From: Psychrobacter glacincola
GTDB taxonomy: Bacteria; Pseudomonadota; Gammaproteobacteria; Pseudomonadales; Moraxellaceae
Length of the DNA: 64,000 nt
Assembly (NCBI RefSeq): GCF_904846215.1
Contig: NZ_CAJGZK010000011.1
Location: 30,688-94,687 of the forward strand
Direction: 5' to 3'
In this document: positions 56,113 to 64,000 of the stretch, piece after piece
Layout of the letters: every line of letters begins with the position of its first letter
Position numbering within the stretch: position 1 is the stretch's first letter
Made by a program: the position numbers and the translations under genes
Notes under the pieces: model-generated
What the model was told of the DNA's origin: nothing
The model's input: the letters and a program-made list of their open reading frames with translations, nothing else
Database searches by the model: none

Positions 56113-57375
56113 ATGAAAGTTATGCGCTTACTGTCGTCTTTGAAGCATGATGAATCCGAGCGCGGTATTTTTCATCTTGGACGCGCTTTGGTCAAAAATG
56201 AGCATACCTCTATCATTATCTCTAGCGCTGATGAAGACAATGATTTGGTCAGGCGCCTAAAGCGTGATGGCAACCATTATCACCAGTTATATATGAATAA
56301 AAAATCTTGGCTATCACTGCTACAGGTTGCGCCACTGCGACGTCTGATTGAAAAATATGACCCTGATATCATTCATGTGCATTCACGCACGCCTGCATGG
56401 ATACTGCATTTAGCCCTACGCCGTGCGCGGGTGAAACGTCGACCAAAACTGGTCTCGACCATGTACGGCTTTTATCCTATTAATAAATACTCGCAAGCGC
56501 TCCTCGATGTCGACACCATCATTACAGTATCTGATAGTGTGACCGATTATCTAACAAAGGGGCTGCGCCGTGAGGAGCTGGATCCCAGAGTGATCAAGCG
56601 TATTTACCGCGGTGTCGATACGCGTCGTTATCCCTATCGGCACAATCCATCAGTATATTGGCTACGCCATACTTTTGCCGAATACCCTGAGCTTGAGCAT
56701 AAAAAATGGTTGGTGTTTCCAACGATTATTGGTAAAGAATATGGACAAGAATGGCTGATTGATATTTTGGGAAATCTGCAAGATCAGTTTCCCAATATCC
56801 ATGTCATTATTATGGATGAAGATTATCGATCAGACGATGTGGCACATGAGGATTTTCGTCAACGCAGCAATACTTTGGAGCTCTCTGATCGTATTACTTA
56901 TGTGGGCAGTAAGCGCAATGATATGCGCGAATGGCTGTCAGCGGCCAATGTCGTCATGGCACTTGCCAATCAGCCTGAATCTATCGGTATCAATGCCTTG
57001 CAGGCCATTCATTTGGGTACGCCTGTGATTGGCTGGGATCAAGCAGCCTTTAGTGAAATCCTGCGCCCCCTCTATCCGCAAGGTTTGGTCAAAAAATACA
57101 ATGCCAATGCACTTTGTAAAGCGGTGCGCCACCAGTTAGAAAGTGTAACTCGCCCTGAGATGACCACCAAATTCACCATACGTGAGATGATTGATGAGAC
57201 AATAGGCGTCTATAAAAATCTGCATGAGCAAGCCTTAGCAGAAGAAAAAGCCGCAGCGGACGCTTTAGCAGTAAGAAGACACAAAAAAGTCTTTGGCGTT
57301 CATTCTGACCCTATCATCACTAAAAAAACAGCGCATAAAATCAAGTTAGTCAAAGACAAATCTAACACACTATAG
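56113..57375 (+). CDS. Glycosyltransferase, GT-B fold (group 1 type)
   Basis: 420 aa. N-terminal GT-B half: RLLSSLKHDESERGIFHLGRALVKNEHTSIIIS, YDPDIIHVHSRTPAW and ITVSDSVTDYL. C-terminal half: RVIKRIYRGVDTRRYPYR, and the donor-site segment NQPESIGINALQAIHLGTPVIGWD, close to the E-x7-E-type motif of GT4 enzymes. The last ~40 residues are charged. It transfers a sugar from a nucleotide donor, likely for LPS core or envelope polysaccharide. A GTG at 56098 is an alternative start. No other LPS gene is nearby. Confidence 0.85.
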   Translation: MKVMRLLSSLKHDESERGIFHLGRALVKNEHTSIIISSADEDNDLVRRLKRDGNHYHQLYMNKKSWLSLLQVAPLRRLIEKYDPDIIHVHSRTPAWILHLALRRARVKRRPKLVSTMYGFYPINKYSQALLDVDTIITVSDSVTDYLTKGLRREELDPRVIKRIYRGVDTRRYPYRHNPSVYWLRHTFAEYPELEHKKWLVFPTIIGKEYGQEWLIDILGNLQDQFPNIHVIIMDEDYRSDDVAHEDFRQRSNTLELSDRITYVGSKRNDMREWLSAANVVMALANQPESIGINALQAIHLGTPVIGWDQAAFSEILRPLYPQGLVKKYNANALCKAVRHQLESVTRPEMTTKFTIREMIDETIGVYKNLHEQALAEEKAAADALAVRRHKKVFGVHSDPIITKKTAHKIKLVKDKSNTL

Positions 57376-57447
57376 TGGTCGGCTAATTTAGGACACCTGA
57401 TAAGATGTTTTTGTTAAAGTAGCGTTTTTAGAGTATTTTGACTATGC
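57371..57447. mobile_element. IS3 end remnant joined to a hairpin-repeat fragment
   Basis: 57371-57423 (TATAGTGGTCGGCTAATTTA...) matches the reverse complement of the right end of the IS3 element at 31647, with substitutions. It runs directly into GCGTTTTTAGAGTATTTTGA and CTAT, the reverse complement of the hairpin repeat's left end. The glycosyltransferase stop (57373-57375) falls inside the remnant. The rest of the gap to 57745 has a short open frame (57469-57663) that I do not recognise and cannot support. Confidence 0.7.
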
Positions 57448-57745
57448 ATTGCTTCTTGCGTCAATTTTTTGATTTGTAACGATATCATTATCGCGGCGCA
57501 ATATGATGATATAAATGGTGACTCAGCTATCGTACAGCTTGAAAAAGCACTCTTTCAGCATCATGTCATGGGTGTACACAAAAAAGACCTCGTTTTTGGC
57601 GGCATTAATATTTATTATACTAATTGGCAGCAGCCGGCAATGGTAAAGAAGTGCATAATTTAAGAAAAAAAGCCATCAAACAATGAAGTCAAAACGGCGT
57701 TGTTAAAGTACCATCCAAAATGGATTTTTAACCAAAGGAATATCT

Positions 57746-59125
57746 ATGAGCGAATATCAAGTAACCAACCCAGCCACTGGCGAAGTTGAAGCCACCTACC
57801 CTACTGCGAATGAACAAGATATCCAGCAGGCGATCAAAAAAGCGGACGACGCTTATCAAGAGTGGCAAAAGACTTCAATTGGCGAGCGTACTGACGTACT
57901 TAATAGAATTGCTGATATTTATGATAAGCGTCGAGACGAGCTGGCACGTATTATAGCCACTGAGATGGGCAAGCCTGTGGCACAAGCCAAAGGTGAGCTG
58001 GGTCTGGTCGCTCAGATCTATCGCTACTATGCAAACAATGCCCAAGAGCTATTAGCACCTAATACCATTGACGTTGATCAAGGCTCAGCCTCGGTCAAAA
58101 AACTCCCTGTTGGCGCTTTACTTGGTATTATGCCATGGAACTTTCCGCACTATCAGGTTGCCCGTTTTGTCGCGCCAAACGTCGTCGCTGGTAATACGAT
58201 TATCCTAAAGCATGCGCCGCAGTGCCCGAACACCGCAGAAGTCATCGTTGATATCCTAAAAGACGCCGGTCTCCCTGATGGTGTTTATAACAATGTTTAT
58301 GCCACTAACGATCAAGCAGCGACTATCATTGAAGACAGCAGAGTACAAGGCGTTTCACTTACTGGCTCTGAGCGCGCAGGACAAGCCGTTGCAAAAATAG
58401 CAGGCGGCGCGCTTAAAAAAGTCGTTTTAGAGCTTGGTGGTTCTGATGCCTTTATCGTGGCAGCAGATGCTGATATCGCGCAAGCGGTTCAAAACGCTAT
58501 TGTTGGCCGCTTTGGCAATACAGGGCAAGCTTGTAATGCAGCGAAACGTCTGATCATAGTAGAAGATGTGTACGAGCCGTTTGTAAAAGGCTTCACCGAT
58601 GCGGTGCGCGGTATTTCAGCGGCTGACCCTATGCAAGAAGATACTTTTATCGGTCCTATGTCTTCAGTAAGTGCTGCTGAGAACTTACAAAAGCAGCTAG
58701 ATAGCGCTATTCAAGACGGTGCAACGGTACTGGTTGAAGGCGGTATGACTAAAGACAAAGCGGGTGCTTGGTTTGCACCTGCCGTCCTCGCTGACGTCGA
58801 TAGCTCTATGAATGTCTATAGCGAAGAGCTATTTGGTCCGGTTGCCGTCATCTATAAAGCGCGCGATATCGCCCATGCGATTGAGATTGCTAATGACGTG
58901 CCTTTTGGTCTAGGTGCTTCTATTCAAACTCAAGACGCCGATCTTGCTGCTGATATCGCTGATAAGCTTGAGGTAGGTATGGTCTATATCAATACTCCCT
59001 CTGGTTCAGAGGCCAACACGCCATTCGGTGGTGTCAAGCGCTCAGGATTTGGTCGCGAGCTAGGTACTCTTGGTATCACTGAGTTTTTGAACTACAAGCT
59101 GATTCGTAATAAAACCAGCGCATAG
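57746..59125 (+). CDS. Succinate-semialdehyde dehydrogenase (Sad/YneI-like)
   Basis: 459 aa NAD(P)-dependent aldehyde dehydrogenase. Order of motifs: GKPVAQAKGEL, GIMPWNFPHYQVARFVAPNVVAGNTIILKHAP (in parts), catalytic Glu in VLELGGSDAFIV and Cys in FGNTGQACNAAKR, then EELFGPVAVIYKA. The sequence is close to E. coli Sad (YneI), which oxidises succinate semialdehyde. A GabD-like enzyme lies convergent at 59471. AAAGGAATAT precedes the ATG. Confidence 0.88.
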   Translation: MSEYQVTNPATGEVEATYPTANEQDIQQAIKKADDAYQEWQKTSIGERTDVLNRIADIYDKRRDELARIIATEMGKPVAQAKGELGLVAQIYRYYANNAQELLAPNTIDVDQGSASVKKLPVGALLGIMPWNFPHYQVARFVAPNVVAGNTIILKHAPQCPNTAEVIVDILKDAGLPDGVYNNVYATNDQAATIIEDSRVQGVSLTGSERAGQAVAKIAGGALKKVVLELGGSDAFIVAADADIAQAVQNAIVGRFGNTGQACNAAKRLIIVEDVYEPFVKGFTDAVRGISAADPMQEDTFIGPMSSVSAAENLQKQLDSAIQDGATVLVEGGMTKDKAGAWFAPAVLADVDSSMNVYSEELFGPVAVIYKARDIAHAIEIANDVPFGLGASIQTQDADLAADIADKLEVGMVYINTPSGSEANTPFGGVKRSGFGRELGTLGITEFLNYKLIRNKTSA

Positions 59126-59150
59126 ATTCAACGCTTTATCCTTCTCACAA

Positions 59151-59187
59151 TAAAAAAAGCCTAGCATTTAATGCTAGGCTTTTTTTA
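59151..59187 (+). terminator. Terminator after the Sad-like gene
   Basis: AAAAAAAGCCTAGCATT pairs with AATGCTAGGCTTTTTTT; a near-perfect 16-bp stem with a T run, starting 26 bases after the stop. Confidence 0.92.
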
Positions 59188-59205
59188 TTGATATTTGAAA
59201 CGTTT

Positions 59206-59270
59206 TTACTTTTTAGGTGGGTTGTCTTTGAGCCATTGACGATTGACGATTTTTAATTCACGTAACTCTT
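59206..59270 (-). pseudogene. C-terminal remnant of a truncated gene
   Basis: On the minus strand the frame reads ELRELKIVNRQWLKDNPPKK and stops at 59206. It is cut at 59271 by the IS3 remnant. The sequence has normal protein composition but is too short to name. Confidence 0.4.
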
Positions 59271-59466
59271 TGTAGTGGTCAACTAATTTTAGACACATGA
59301 TAAGAGGTTTTGATTAAAGTAACGTCTCTATTTTTCAGCTGGTGGCAAATAATCATTGAAGCTGTGCGGTCTCACGGTTTGATAATAGCCCCAGATATAG
59401 TCAGTGATGGCAATCGATGCCTCAAAGATATTCTCATAGCCACCCTCTGGCATCCACTCCGTTTAA
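59271..59466 (-). mobile_element. IS3-family element remnant (C-terminal part of OrfB)
   Basis: TGTAGTGGTCAACTAATTTT at the left is the complement of an IS3 right end. The minus strand then encodes TEWMPEGGYENIFEA ... DYIWGYYQTVRPHSFNDYLPPAEK with stop at 59328, matching the C-terminus of the IS3 OrfB at 30820-31629 (TEWMPKGGYEDIAEA ... YIWGYYQTVRPHTF). The remainder of the IS is gone; the fragment abuts the gabD-like stop at 59471. Confidence 0.88.
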
Positions 59467-59470
59467 AAGC

Positions 59471-60937
59471 TTAGCTGATGTCAGAACACCAGTATTTGGT
59501 CACGACATATTCTTCGATGCCGTATTTCGAGCCTTCACGACCAAAACCAGATTGCTTGACACCGCCAAATGGTGCTACTTCTGTTGAGAGCATGCCCGTA
59601 TTGTGTCCTACCATGCCATACTCAAGACCTTCGGTCACGCGCCAAGCACGCGCATAGTCGCTGCTATAAAAATAAGCGGCTAGACCATAGATAGTGTCAT
59701 TGGCTGCGCGAATGACTTCTTCTTCAGATGAGAAGGTAAAGACTGGGGCGATAGGACCAAATATCTCCTCGCTGGCAATGTCCATATCAGCGCTGATGTC
59801 AGTAATGACAGTGGGATTGTAAGCAAGGGCTGAGGTGTTATTTGTACTGCCACCAGCAATCAGAGTGGCGCCTTTATCTAGCGCATCTTTTAATAGCGCT
59901 TGTACTTTTTGTAGGGCTTTTTCATTAATCAAAGGACCAACGTTGACCCCTTCTTCCATACCATTACCGACTTTCAGCTCAGCGACTTTTTTGATGAAGA
60001 TATCTAAGAATTTATCTTTAATGCTGTCTTGAACATAGACACGGTTGGCACAAACACAAGTTTGACCCGCGTTACGGTATTTGGAGGCGATAAGACCATC
60101 CGCCGCTTTTTCTAAATCGGCATCATCAAAAACGATAAACGGTGCATTGCCGCCAAGCTCTAGAGACAGTTTTTTGATCGTTGGGGCACACTGCGCCATC
60201 AAGGTACGACCGACTTCGGTAGAGCCTGTGAACGAGAGTTTATGAATGCGGGCATCGCCGGTAAGAATATCGCCGATAACAGATGATTTACCAGTCACGA
60301 CTTGGATAACGCCTGCAGGAATACCTGCTTGCTCAGCCAGTGCACCGAGTGCTAAGGCAGAAAACGGCGTTTCAGTCGCAGGTTTGATAATGATGGTACA
60401 GCCTGCTGCCAGTGCAGGAGCTGCTTTACGAGTAATCATCGCCGCTGGAAAGTTCCAAGGCGTAATAGCCGCACAGACACCGACTGGCTGTTTTAATACC
60501 ACATAGCGCAGCTGAGACTGGGTGGCAGGAATGACATCACCATAGACACGCTTACCCTCTTCTGCAAACCAGCGAATAAAGCTATTGGCATAACCAATCT
60601 CGCCGCGTGATTCAGCCAAAGGCTTGCCCTGCTCGGCGGTCATAATGATGGCCAAATCTTCTTTGTTGGCATCGATAAGATCTGCCCATTTTTGCAATAA
60701 CTGCGCGCGTTCTTGTGGGGTTTTGGCGGCCCAAGTGATTTGGGCTTTATGAGAGTAAGTAACGGCATCATTGACATCAGCGGTCGTCAAGCTTGGCACC
60801 GTACCGATAACATCGCCATTAAATGGATTGCTCACTTTAATAGTGGCATCATCATTGGCAGCGTGCCAACCGTCTTTGATAAGACAGTGCTGTTTGATCA
60901 AATCTGGGTTAGAGAGATTTAGGGTAGTCTTTAACAT
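59471..60937 (-). CDS. gabD: Succinate/glutarate-semialdehyde dehydrogenase (GabD-like)
   Basis: 488 aa aldehyde dehydrogenase, GabD size. Motifs: AEQGKPLAESRGEIGYANSFIRWFAEEGKRVYGD (in parts), CAAITPWNFPAAMITRKAAPALAAGC, catalytic Glu in LELGGNAPFIVF and Cys in NAGQTCVCANRVYVQ, then ASEEIFGPIAPVF. In E. coli GabD oxidises succinate semialdehyde; the Pseudomonas relative DavD oxidises glutarate semialdehyde. The glutaryl-CoA-type genes following favour a glutarate role here, which is inferred. The IclR regulator is divergent at 61315. Confidence 0.88.
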   Translation of the reverse strand: MLKTTLNLSNPDLIKQHCLIKDGWHAANDDATIKVSNPFNGDVIGTVPSLTTADVNDAVTYSHKAQITWAAKTPQERAQLLQKWADLIDANKEDLAIIMTAEQGKPLAESRGEIGYANSFIRWFAEEGKRVYGDVIPATQSQLRYVVLKQPVGVCAAITPWNFPAAMITRKAAPALAAGCTIIIKPATETPFSALALGALAEQAGIPAGVIQVVTGKSSVIGDILTGDARIHKLSFTGSTEVGRTLMAQCAPTIKKLSLELGGNAPFIVFDDADLEKAADGLIASKYRNAGQTCVCANRVYVQDSIKDKFLDIFIKKVAELKVGNGMEEGVNVGPLINEKALQKVQALLKDALDKGATLIAGGSTNNTSALAYNPTVITDISADMDIASEEIFGPIAPVFTFSSEEEVIRAANDTIYGLAAYFYSSDYARAWRVTEGLEYGMVGHNTGMLSTEVAPFGGVKQSGFGREGSKYGIEEYVVTKYWCSDIS

Positions 60938-60958
60938 CGTAACACTCCATATTTGTCG

Positions 60959-61100
60959 CTATAGTAGATCTACTTTTAGAAGGGTACAGAACTAATGGGG
61001 CTAATGATTCGCAGCCTCTGTCGGCTAGCCACAGCAAACAAGAAAATTAACCCCAGTAGTGCTTTATAACGTTTGTATTTTTTTATTTAGGACTGACTGT
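60959..61100 (+). repeat. Intergenic hairpin repeat, copy A6 (diverged)
   Basis: Arms ACTAATGGGGCTAATGATTC and AAATTAACCCCAGTAGTGC are complementary at most positions, the arm sequence differing from the other copies. Core: GCAGCCTCTGTCGGCTAGCC ... ACAGCAAACAAG. The left end CTATAGTAGATC and right part TGACTGTAGTAC only loosely match TATAGTCA. It fills the gabD/IclR divergent gap. Confidence 0.7.
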
Positions 61101-61314
61101 AGTACTTATGTATTATTCATAAAGCAATCTAACGTTGGCATGACCAGTCAATAATAAGGATTGATAATATATAGATCGTTCAATATACTGAACAAATATT
61201 CCATATATGAGACATCATTATAAGAACGATGGGATACTCTTTGCAACCGTTAATAGCGTTATTTTTAATATTATTTGCTATATTCTTATATTCATCCACT
61301 TCCATAGGCGATTT

Positions 61315-62085
61315 ATGAACACAACTGCCGTTCCTGCTCTGGACAAAACCTTTCAAATTCTGGACTTAATCACGGCAAGCCAGCAGCCCTTGACGGCAGC
61401 GCATATTGCAAAAGAACTTAAACTGCCACGTAGCTCAACGCATAATATTTTGCAAAGTTTGCTTGGCAAGCATGTCATCTATAAGGATAGCGATAGCCGC
61501 TTTCATTTGGGTTCTTATCTTTTGTATTGGGCGGGCAAATACGAGCAGCAGCAAGGGGTTATTCAGCTATTCAAAGATTTGATCGTGCGGTACCCTACGC
61601 TCATGCAGCACACGGTTACTTTATCCAAACTGGATTTGGGAGAGGTAGTGTTCTTAGCCTGCCATGAGTCGCCTGCGCCGCTTGGTTTTACTTTTCGTGC
61701 CGGCGTGCGTGTGCCAGCGGTGTTTTCTGCAACCGGCAAAGCCATGCTTTCAACCTTGCCCATGCATAACATCAAATCACTTTATGAAGGCATCTTTCCA
61801 GAGCCAATGACGCCCAATGGCGTTGGCAACTTTGAGACTTTAGCGGATGAGATTGCTGCTATAAAAAAGAGCCGTATTTCACTGGATGATGGGCAATTGC
61901 GTGATGGTATGTACTGCTTAGGCACGTATGTTCGCAATGCTTCAGGCAATGCAGTCGCGGGTATGGCGGTCAGCTTTTTGCAGGCTGAATATGAGTCTAA
62001 GCGTGATGAAGTCAGCATAGTGCTGATTGAATTGGCCAAGCAAATGGAGCAACGTTTGGGGTTTTACGCTGAGGGTATAAGGTAG
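61315..62085 (+). CDS. IclR-family transcriptional regulator
   Basis: 256 aa from ATG 61315 (MNTTAVPALDKTFQILDLITASQQPLTAAHIAKELKLPRSST), which has AGGCG upstream. The N-terminal winged HTH covers residues 5-70 (HIAKELKLPRSSTHNIL). The C-terminal effector domain includes GFTFRAGVRVPAVFSATGKAMLST and DDGQLRDGMYCLGTYVRNASGNAVAGM. It probably controls the divergent gabD-like gene and/or the CoA-transferase and acyl-CoA dehydrogenase that follow. An ATG 36 codons upstream would add a hydrophobic segment not found in IclR proteins. Confidence 0.9.
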   Translation: MNTTAVPALDKTFQILDLITASQQPLTAAHIAKELKLPRSSTHNILQSLLGKHVIYKDSDSRFHLGSYLLYWAGKYEQQQGVIQLFKDLIVRYPTLMQHTVTLSKLDLGEVVFLACHESPAPLGFTFRAGVRVPAVFSATGKAMLSTLPMHNIKSLYEGIFPEPMTPNGVGNFETLADEIAAIKKSRISLDDGQLRDGMYCLGTYVRNASGNAVAGMAVSFLQAEYESKRDEVSIVLIELAKQMEQRLGFYAEGIR

Positions 62086-62210
62086 CGTTATGGCCTTGAT
62101 ATGATACTTGACGCTTGTTAAATCTATGGTTTGTTCTTAAAACAGCCCGCCAAATCGCTTAAGCAAATAAACAGCTTAAGCAACTCAGAAAAAGCCATTA
62201 AACAGCCAAA

Positions 62211-63482
62211 TTAAACAATCCCATTTGCTTTAAGCTTAGCTATCATATCGCTGTCGTAGCCTAAATCAGCAAGGGTGCTATCAGTATGCTCACTCAATTT
62301 CGGTGGTGGCGTACGATAGCTGACAGGCGATGCAGATAATTTGATTGGATTACCTAATGCTCTAACCGGACTGCCTTGTTCAGCAAAATTAACAATCATT
62401 TCGCGTGCTTGCGCTTGTGGCATGGCCAAGGCCTCAGCGACATTATGAATAGGACCGCAAGGAATACCAGCCTCCTGCAAACGCGTAAGCCAATATGCAC
62501 GTGGATGCTCGGCAAATGCTTTTATGAGCCACTTACAAATAAGCTCACGATGGGCAACGCGTTGTGGATTGCTCGCAAAACGACTGTCGGTATGCCACTC
62601 TACGGATAACATCTGGCACAGTCTGGCAAATTGACGGTCATTACCGCAGGCTAAAATGAAGTGCTCCTCACCTGCACCGGCAAACACTTGATAAGGAACA
62701 ATATTAGGGTGGCCATTGCCCAATCTTGGCGGCACTTCACCAGATGCCAAATGATTCATACCGATATTGGCGAGCATTGCCAGCGCACTGTCTAATAGCG
62801 CCACATCGACATGTTGACCAAGCCCGCTATGCTGGCGCGCTATTAACGCCGCTTGAATACCAATTGTCAGCTGCAAGCCTGCAAATAAATCCACCACCGC
62901 CACGCCAACTTTATGCGGCTCACCATCAGTAGGTCCCGTGACGCTCATCAGCCCTGACAAACCCTGAATGATATAGTCATAGCCCGGAAGCGCAGCATCG
63001 GGACCTGTTTGCCCAAAGCCCGTTAATGAGGCATAAATCAGGCGCGGATTACTCTGTTTTAGACTGTCGTAATCTAAGCCGTATTTTTTCAGACCGCCAA
63101 CTTTAAAGTTTTCTACCACAATATCACTTGTTTTAGCGAGCTGCTTAATGATGGTTTGTCCAGCAGGCGTCGTGATATCTACCGTTAGGGATTTTTTATT
63201 GCGATTAATGGTGGCGTAATAAGCGGACGTGTTATCGCTGAACGTTGGCGGTGCCCAATGACGCGTTTCATCACCGATATGTGGACGCTCTACCTTGATG
63301 ACTTCAGCGCCAAGGTCGGCGAGTATCTGGGTACAAGAAGGACCTGCCAATACCCGAGACAAATCAAGCACTTTAATTCCATGCAATGCGCCTTTTGATA
63401 CAGCGTCAGTCGCCATATTGGCAGTAGCATTATTAGTAAAGTTGTCTTGCTCAGGTTGTTGTGTCAGTGTGCTGACAGTCAT
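62211..63482 (-). CDS. Class III CoA-transferase (CaiB/BaiF family)
   Basis: 423 aa. Family motifs: LHGIKVLDLSRVLAGPSCTQILADLGAEVIKVERPHIGDETR (in parts), INRNKKSLTVDI, and VENFKVGGLKKYGLDY with the Asp nucleophile expected in the GYDYIIQGLSGLMSVTG region. It moves CoA between carboxylic acids. Beside a glutaryl-CoA-dehydrogenase-like gene, the likely reaction is glutarate + succinyl-CoA to glutaryl-CoA (SUGCT/GcdG-like), but this is inferred. The first ~30 residues are a polar extension. Reads toward the IclR gene. Confidence 0.85.
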   Translation of the reverse strand: MTVSTLTQQPEQDNFTNNATANMATDAVSKGALHGIKVLDLSRVLAGPSCTQILADLGAEVIKVERPHIGDETRHWAPPTFSDNTSAYYATINRNKKSLTVDITTPAGQTIIKQLAKTSDIVVENFKVGGLKKYGLDYDSLKQSNPRLIYASLTGFGQTGPDAALPGYDYIIQGLSGLMSVTGPTDGEPHKVGVAVVDLFAGLQLTIGIQAALIARQHSGLGQHVDVALLDSALAMLANIGMNHLASGEVPPRLGNGHPNIVPYQVFAGAGEEHFILACGNDRQFARLCQMLSVEWHTDSRFASNPQRVAHRELICKWLIKAFAEHPRAYWLTRLQEAGIPCGPIHNVAEALAMPQAQAREMIVNFAEQGSPVRALGNPIKLSASPVSYRTPPPKLSEHTDSTLADLGYDSDMIAKLKANGIV

Positions 63483-63568
63483 AATAACCCCTTATTGATA
63501 ACGTATTTTTTATAATGATAAAAATGATAGAACAGTGCTTAGTCCTCATTTATCTAATTCTTTAAAGC

Positions 63569-63705
63569 TATAGTCAAAATACTCTAAAAACGCTACGGGG
63601 CTGCGGGTATAAATTTTTTGCAGCCTCTGTCTGCATGGGCACAGCAAGCAAGAAAAATTGATACCCGCAGTACATAATGTGTCGATATTACTTTTCACTA
63701 ACTAT
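63569..63705 (+). repeat. Intergenic hairpin repeat, copy A5
   Basis: TATAGTCAAAATACTC at left, TTTTCACTAACTATA at right. Arms GGGCTGCGGGTATAAATTTT and AAAATTGATACCCGCAGTAC pair; the change to CGGG/CCCG on the two sides together, compared with A2/A4 (TGG/CCA), is a compensatory substitution. Lies between the CoA-transferase and the glutaryl-CoA-dehydrogenase-like gene. Confidence 0.88.
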
Positions 63706-63842
63706 ATTGATAAACCAGACATAAATGAGGACTAATAACTAAAAAAACGCACGCTACTGCTTATCAAGGGCTTTATAAAAAGCGCAACAGTAACGTACGT
63801 TTAGGATCCAAAAACCAGCTAGGACTTATTAGCTAACAACAC

Positions 63843-64000
<158 letters not shown>

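Noticed and set aside
57469..57663. 64-aa frame before the Sad-like gene
   Set aside because: No family, no convincing ribosome site; may be a relic but cannot be supported.
8101..63705. Hairpin repeats as a CRISPR array
   Set aside because: Copies are dispersed over 55 kb, not regularly spaced, and have no spacers.

Overview
The window looks like a chromosomal segment from a Moraxellaceae bacterium, most likely Psychrobacter. This is inferred from the overall gene set, moderate-to-low GC, an RNase HI-DnaQ fusion, and a dense family of intergenic hairpin repeats. No rRNA, tRNA or CRISPR array was recognised. No database search was possible, so names rest on motifs and remembered family sequences.

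Layout. 1-2.5 kb: the urease operon ureD-ureA-ureB-ureC (minus strand, ureC cut by the window start). 3-8 kb: a glutathione S-transferase, a GDSL esterase autotransporter, a SotB-type efflux pump and the ribosome-rescue hydrolase ArfB. 8.2-9.2 kb: an IS630-family element with a broken transposase. 9.3-15.3 kb: a fatty-acid-like catabolic operon (acyl-CoA dehydrogenase, medium-chain reductase, two SDRs) divergent from a GlxA/AraC-type regulator. 15.5-28.2 kb: LD-carboxypeptidase, small membrane proteins and lipoproteins, rnhA-dnaQ fusion, fimL, nudC, rnfB-nth, metK and a Kazal-like lipoprotein. 28.5-32.5 kb: a BCCT transporter and a second IS630 copy into which an IS3-family element has jumped (nested insertion with a 3-bp target duplication).

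32.6-45.2 kb: a PQQ-type sugar dehydrogenase lipoprotein, clpB with a heat-shock-like promoter, a decayed L,D-transpeptidase gene, an SDR/acyl-CoA synthetase pair, topoisomerase IB, ppnP, prfB with its programmed +1 frameshift, a HAD phosphatase, a gamma-carbonic-anhydrase-like protein and a PAP2 phosphatase. 45.6-52 kb: carA, an Mrr-type restriction endonuclease wedged between carA and carB, carB, then greA behind a 23-bp hairpin. 52-57.4 kb: a secreted protein, a radical-SAM/DUF4130 DNA-processing pair and a glycosyltransferase. 57.7-64 kb: two succinate/glutarate-semialdehyde-type dehydrogenases, an IclR regulator, a class III CoA-transferase and the end of a glutaryl-CoA-dehydrogenase-like gene. 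This last group would fit glutarate/lysine catabolism.

The least ordinary feature is a family of about ten intergenic repeats (about 130-150 bp). They share a core (GCAGCCTCTGTC ... CAGCAAGCAAG) inside arms that differ between copies but stay complementary, so the fold rather than the arm sequence is kept. Several copies end in TATAGTCA, the same outer bases as the resident IS630 element, which suggests non-autonomous elements moved by its transposase. Two copies lie inside the acyl-CoA dehydrogenase operon.
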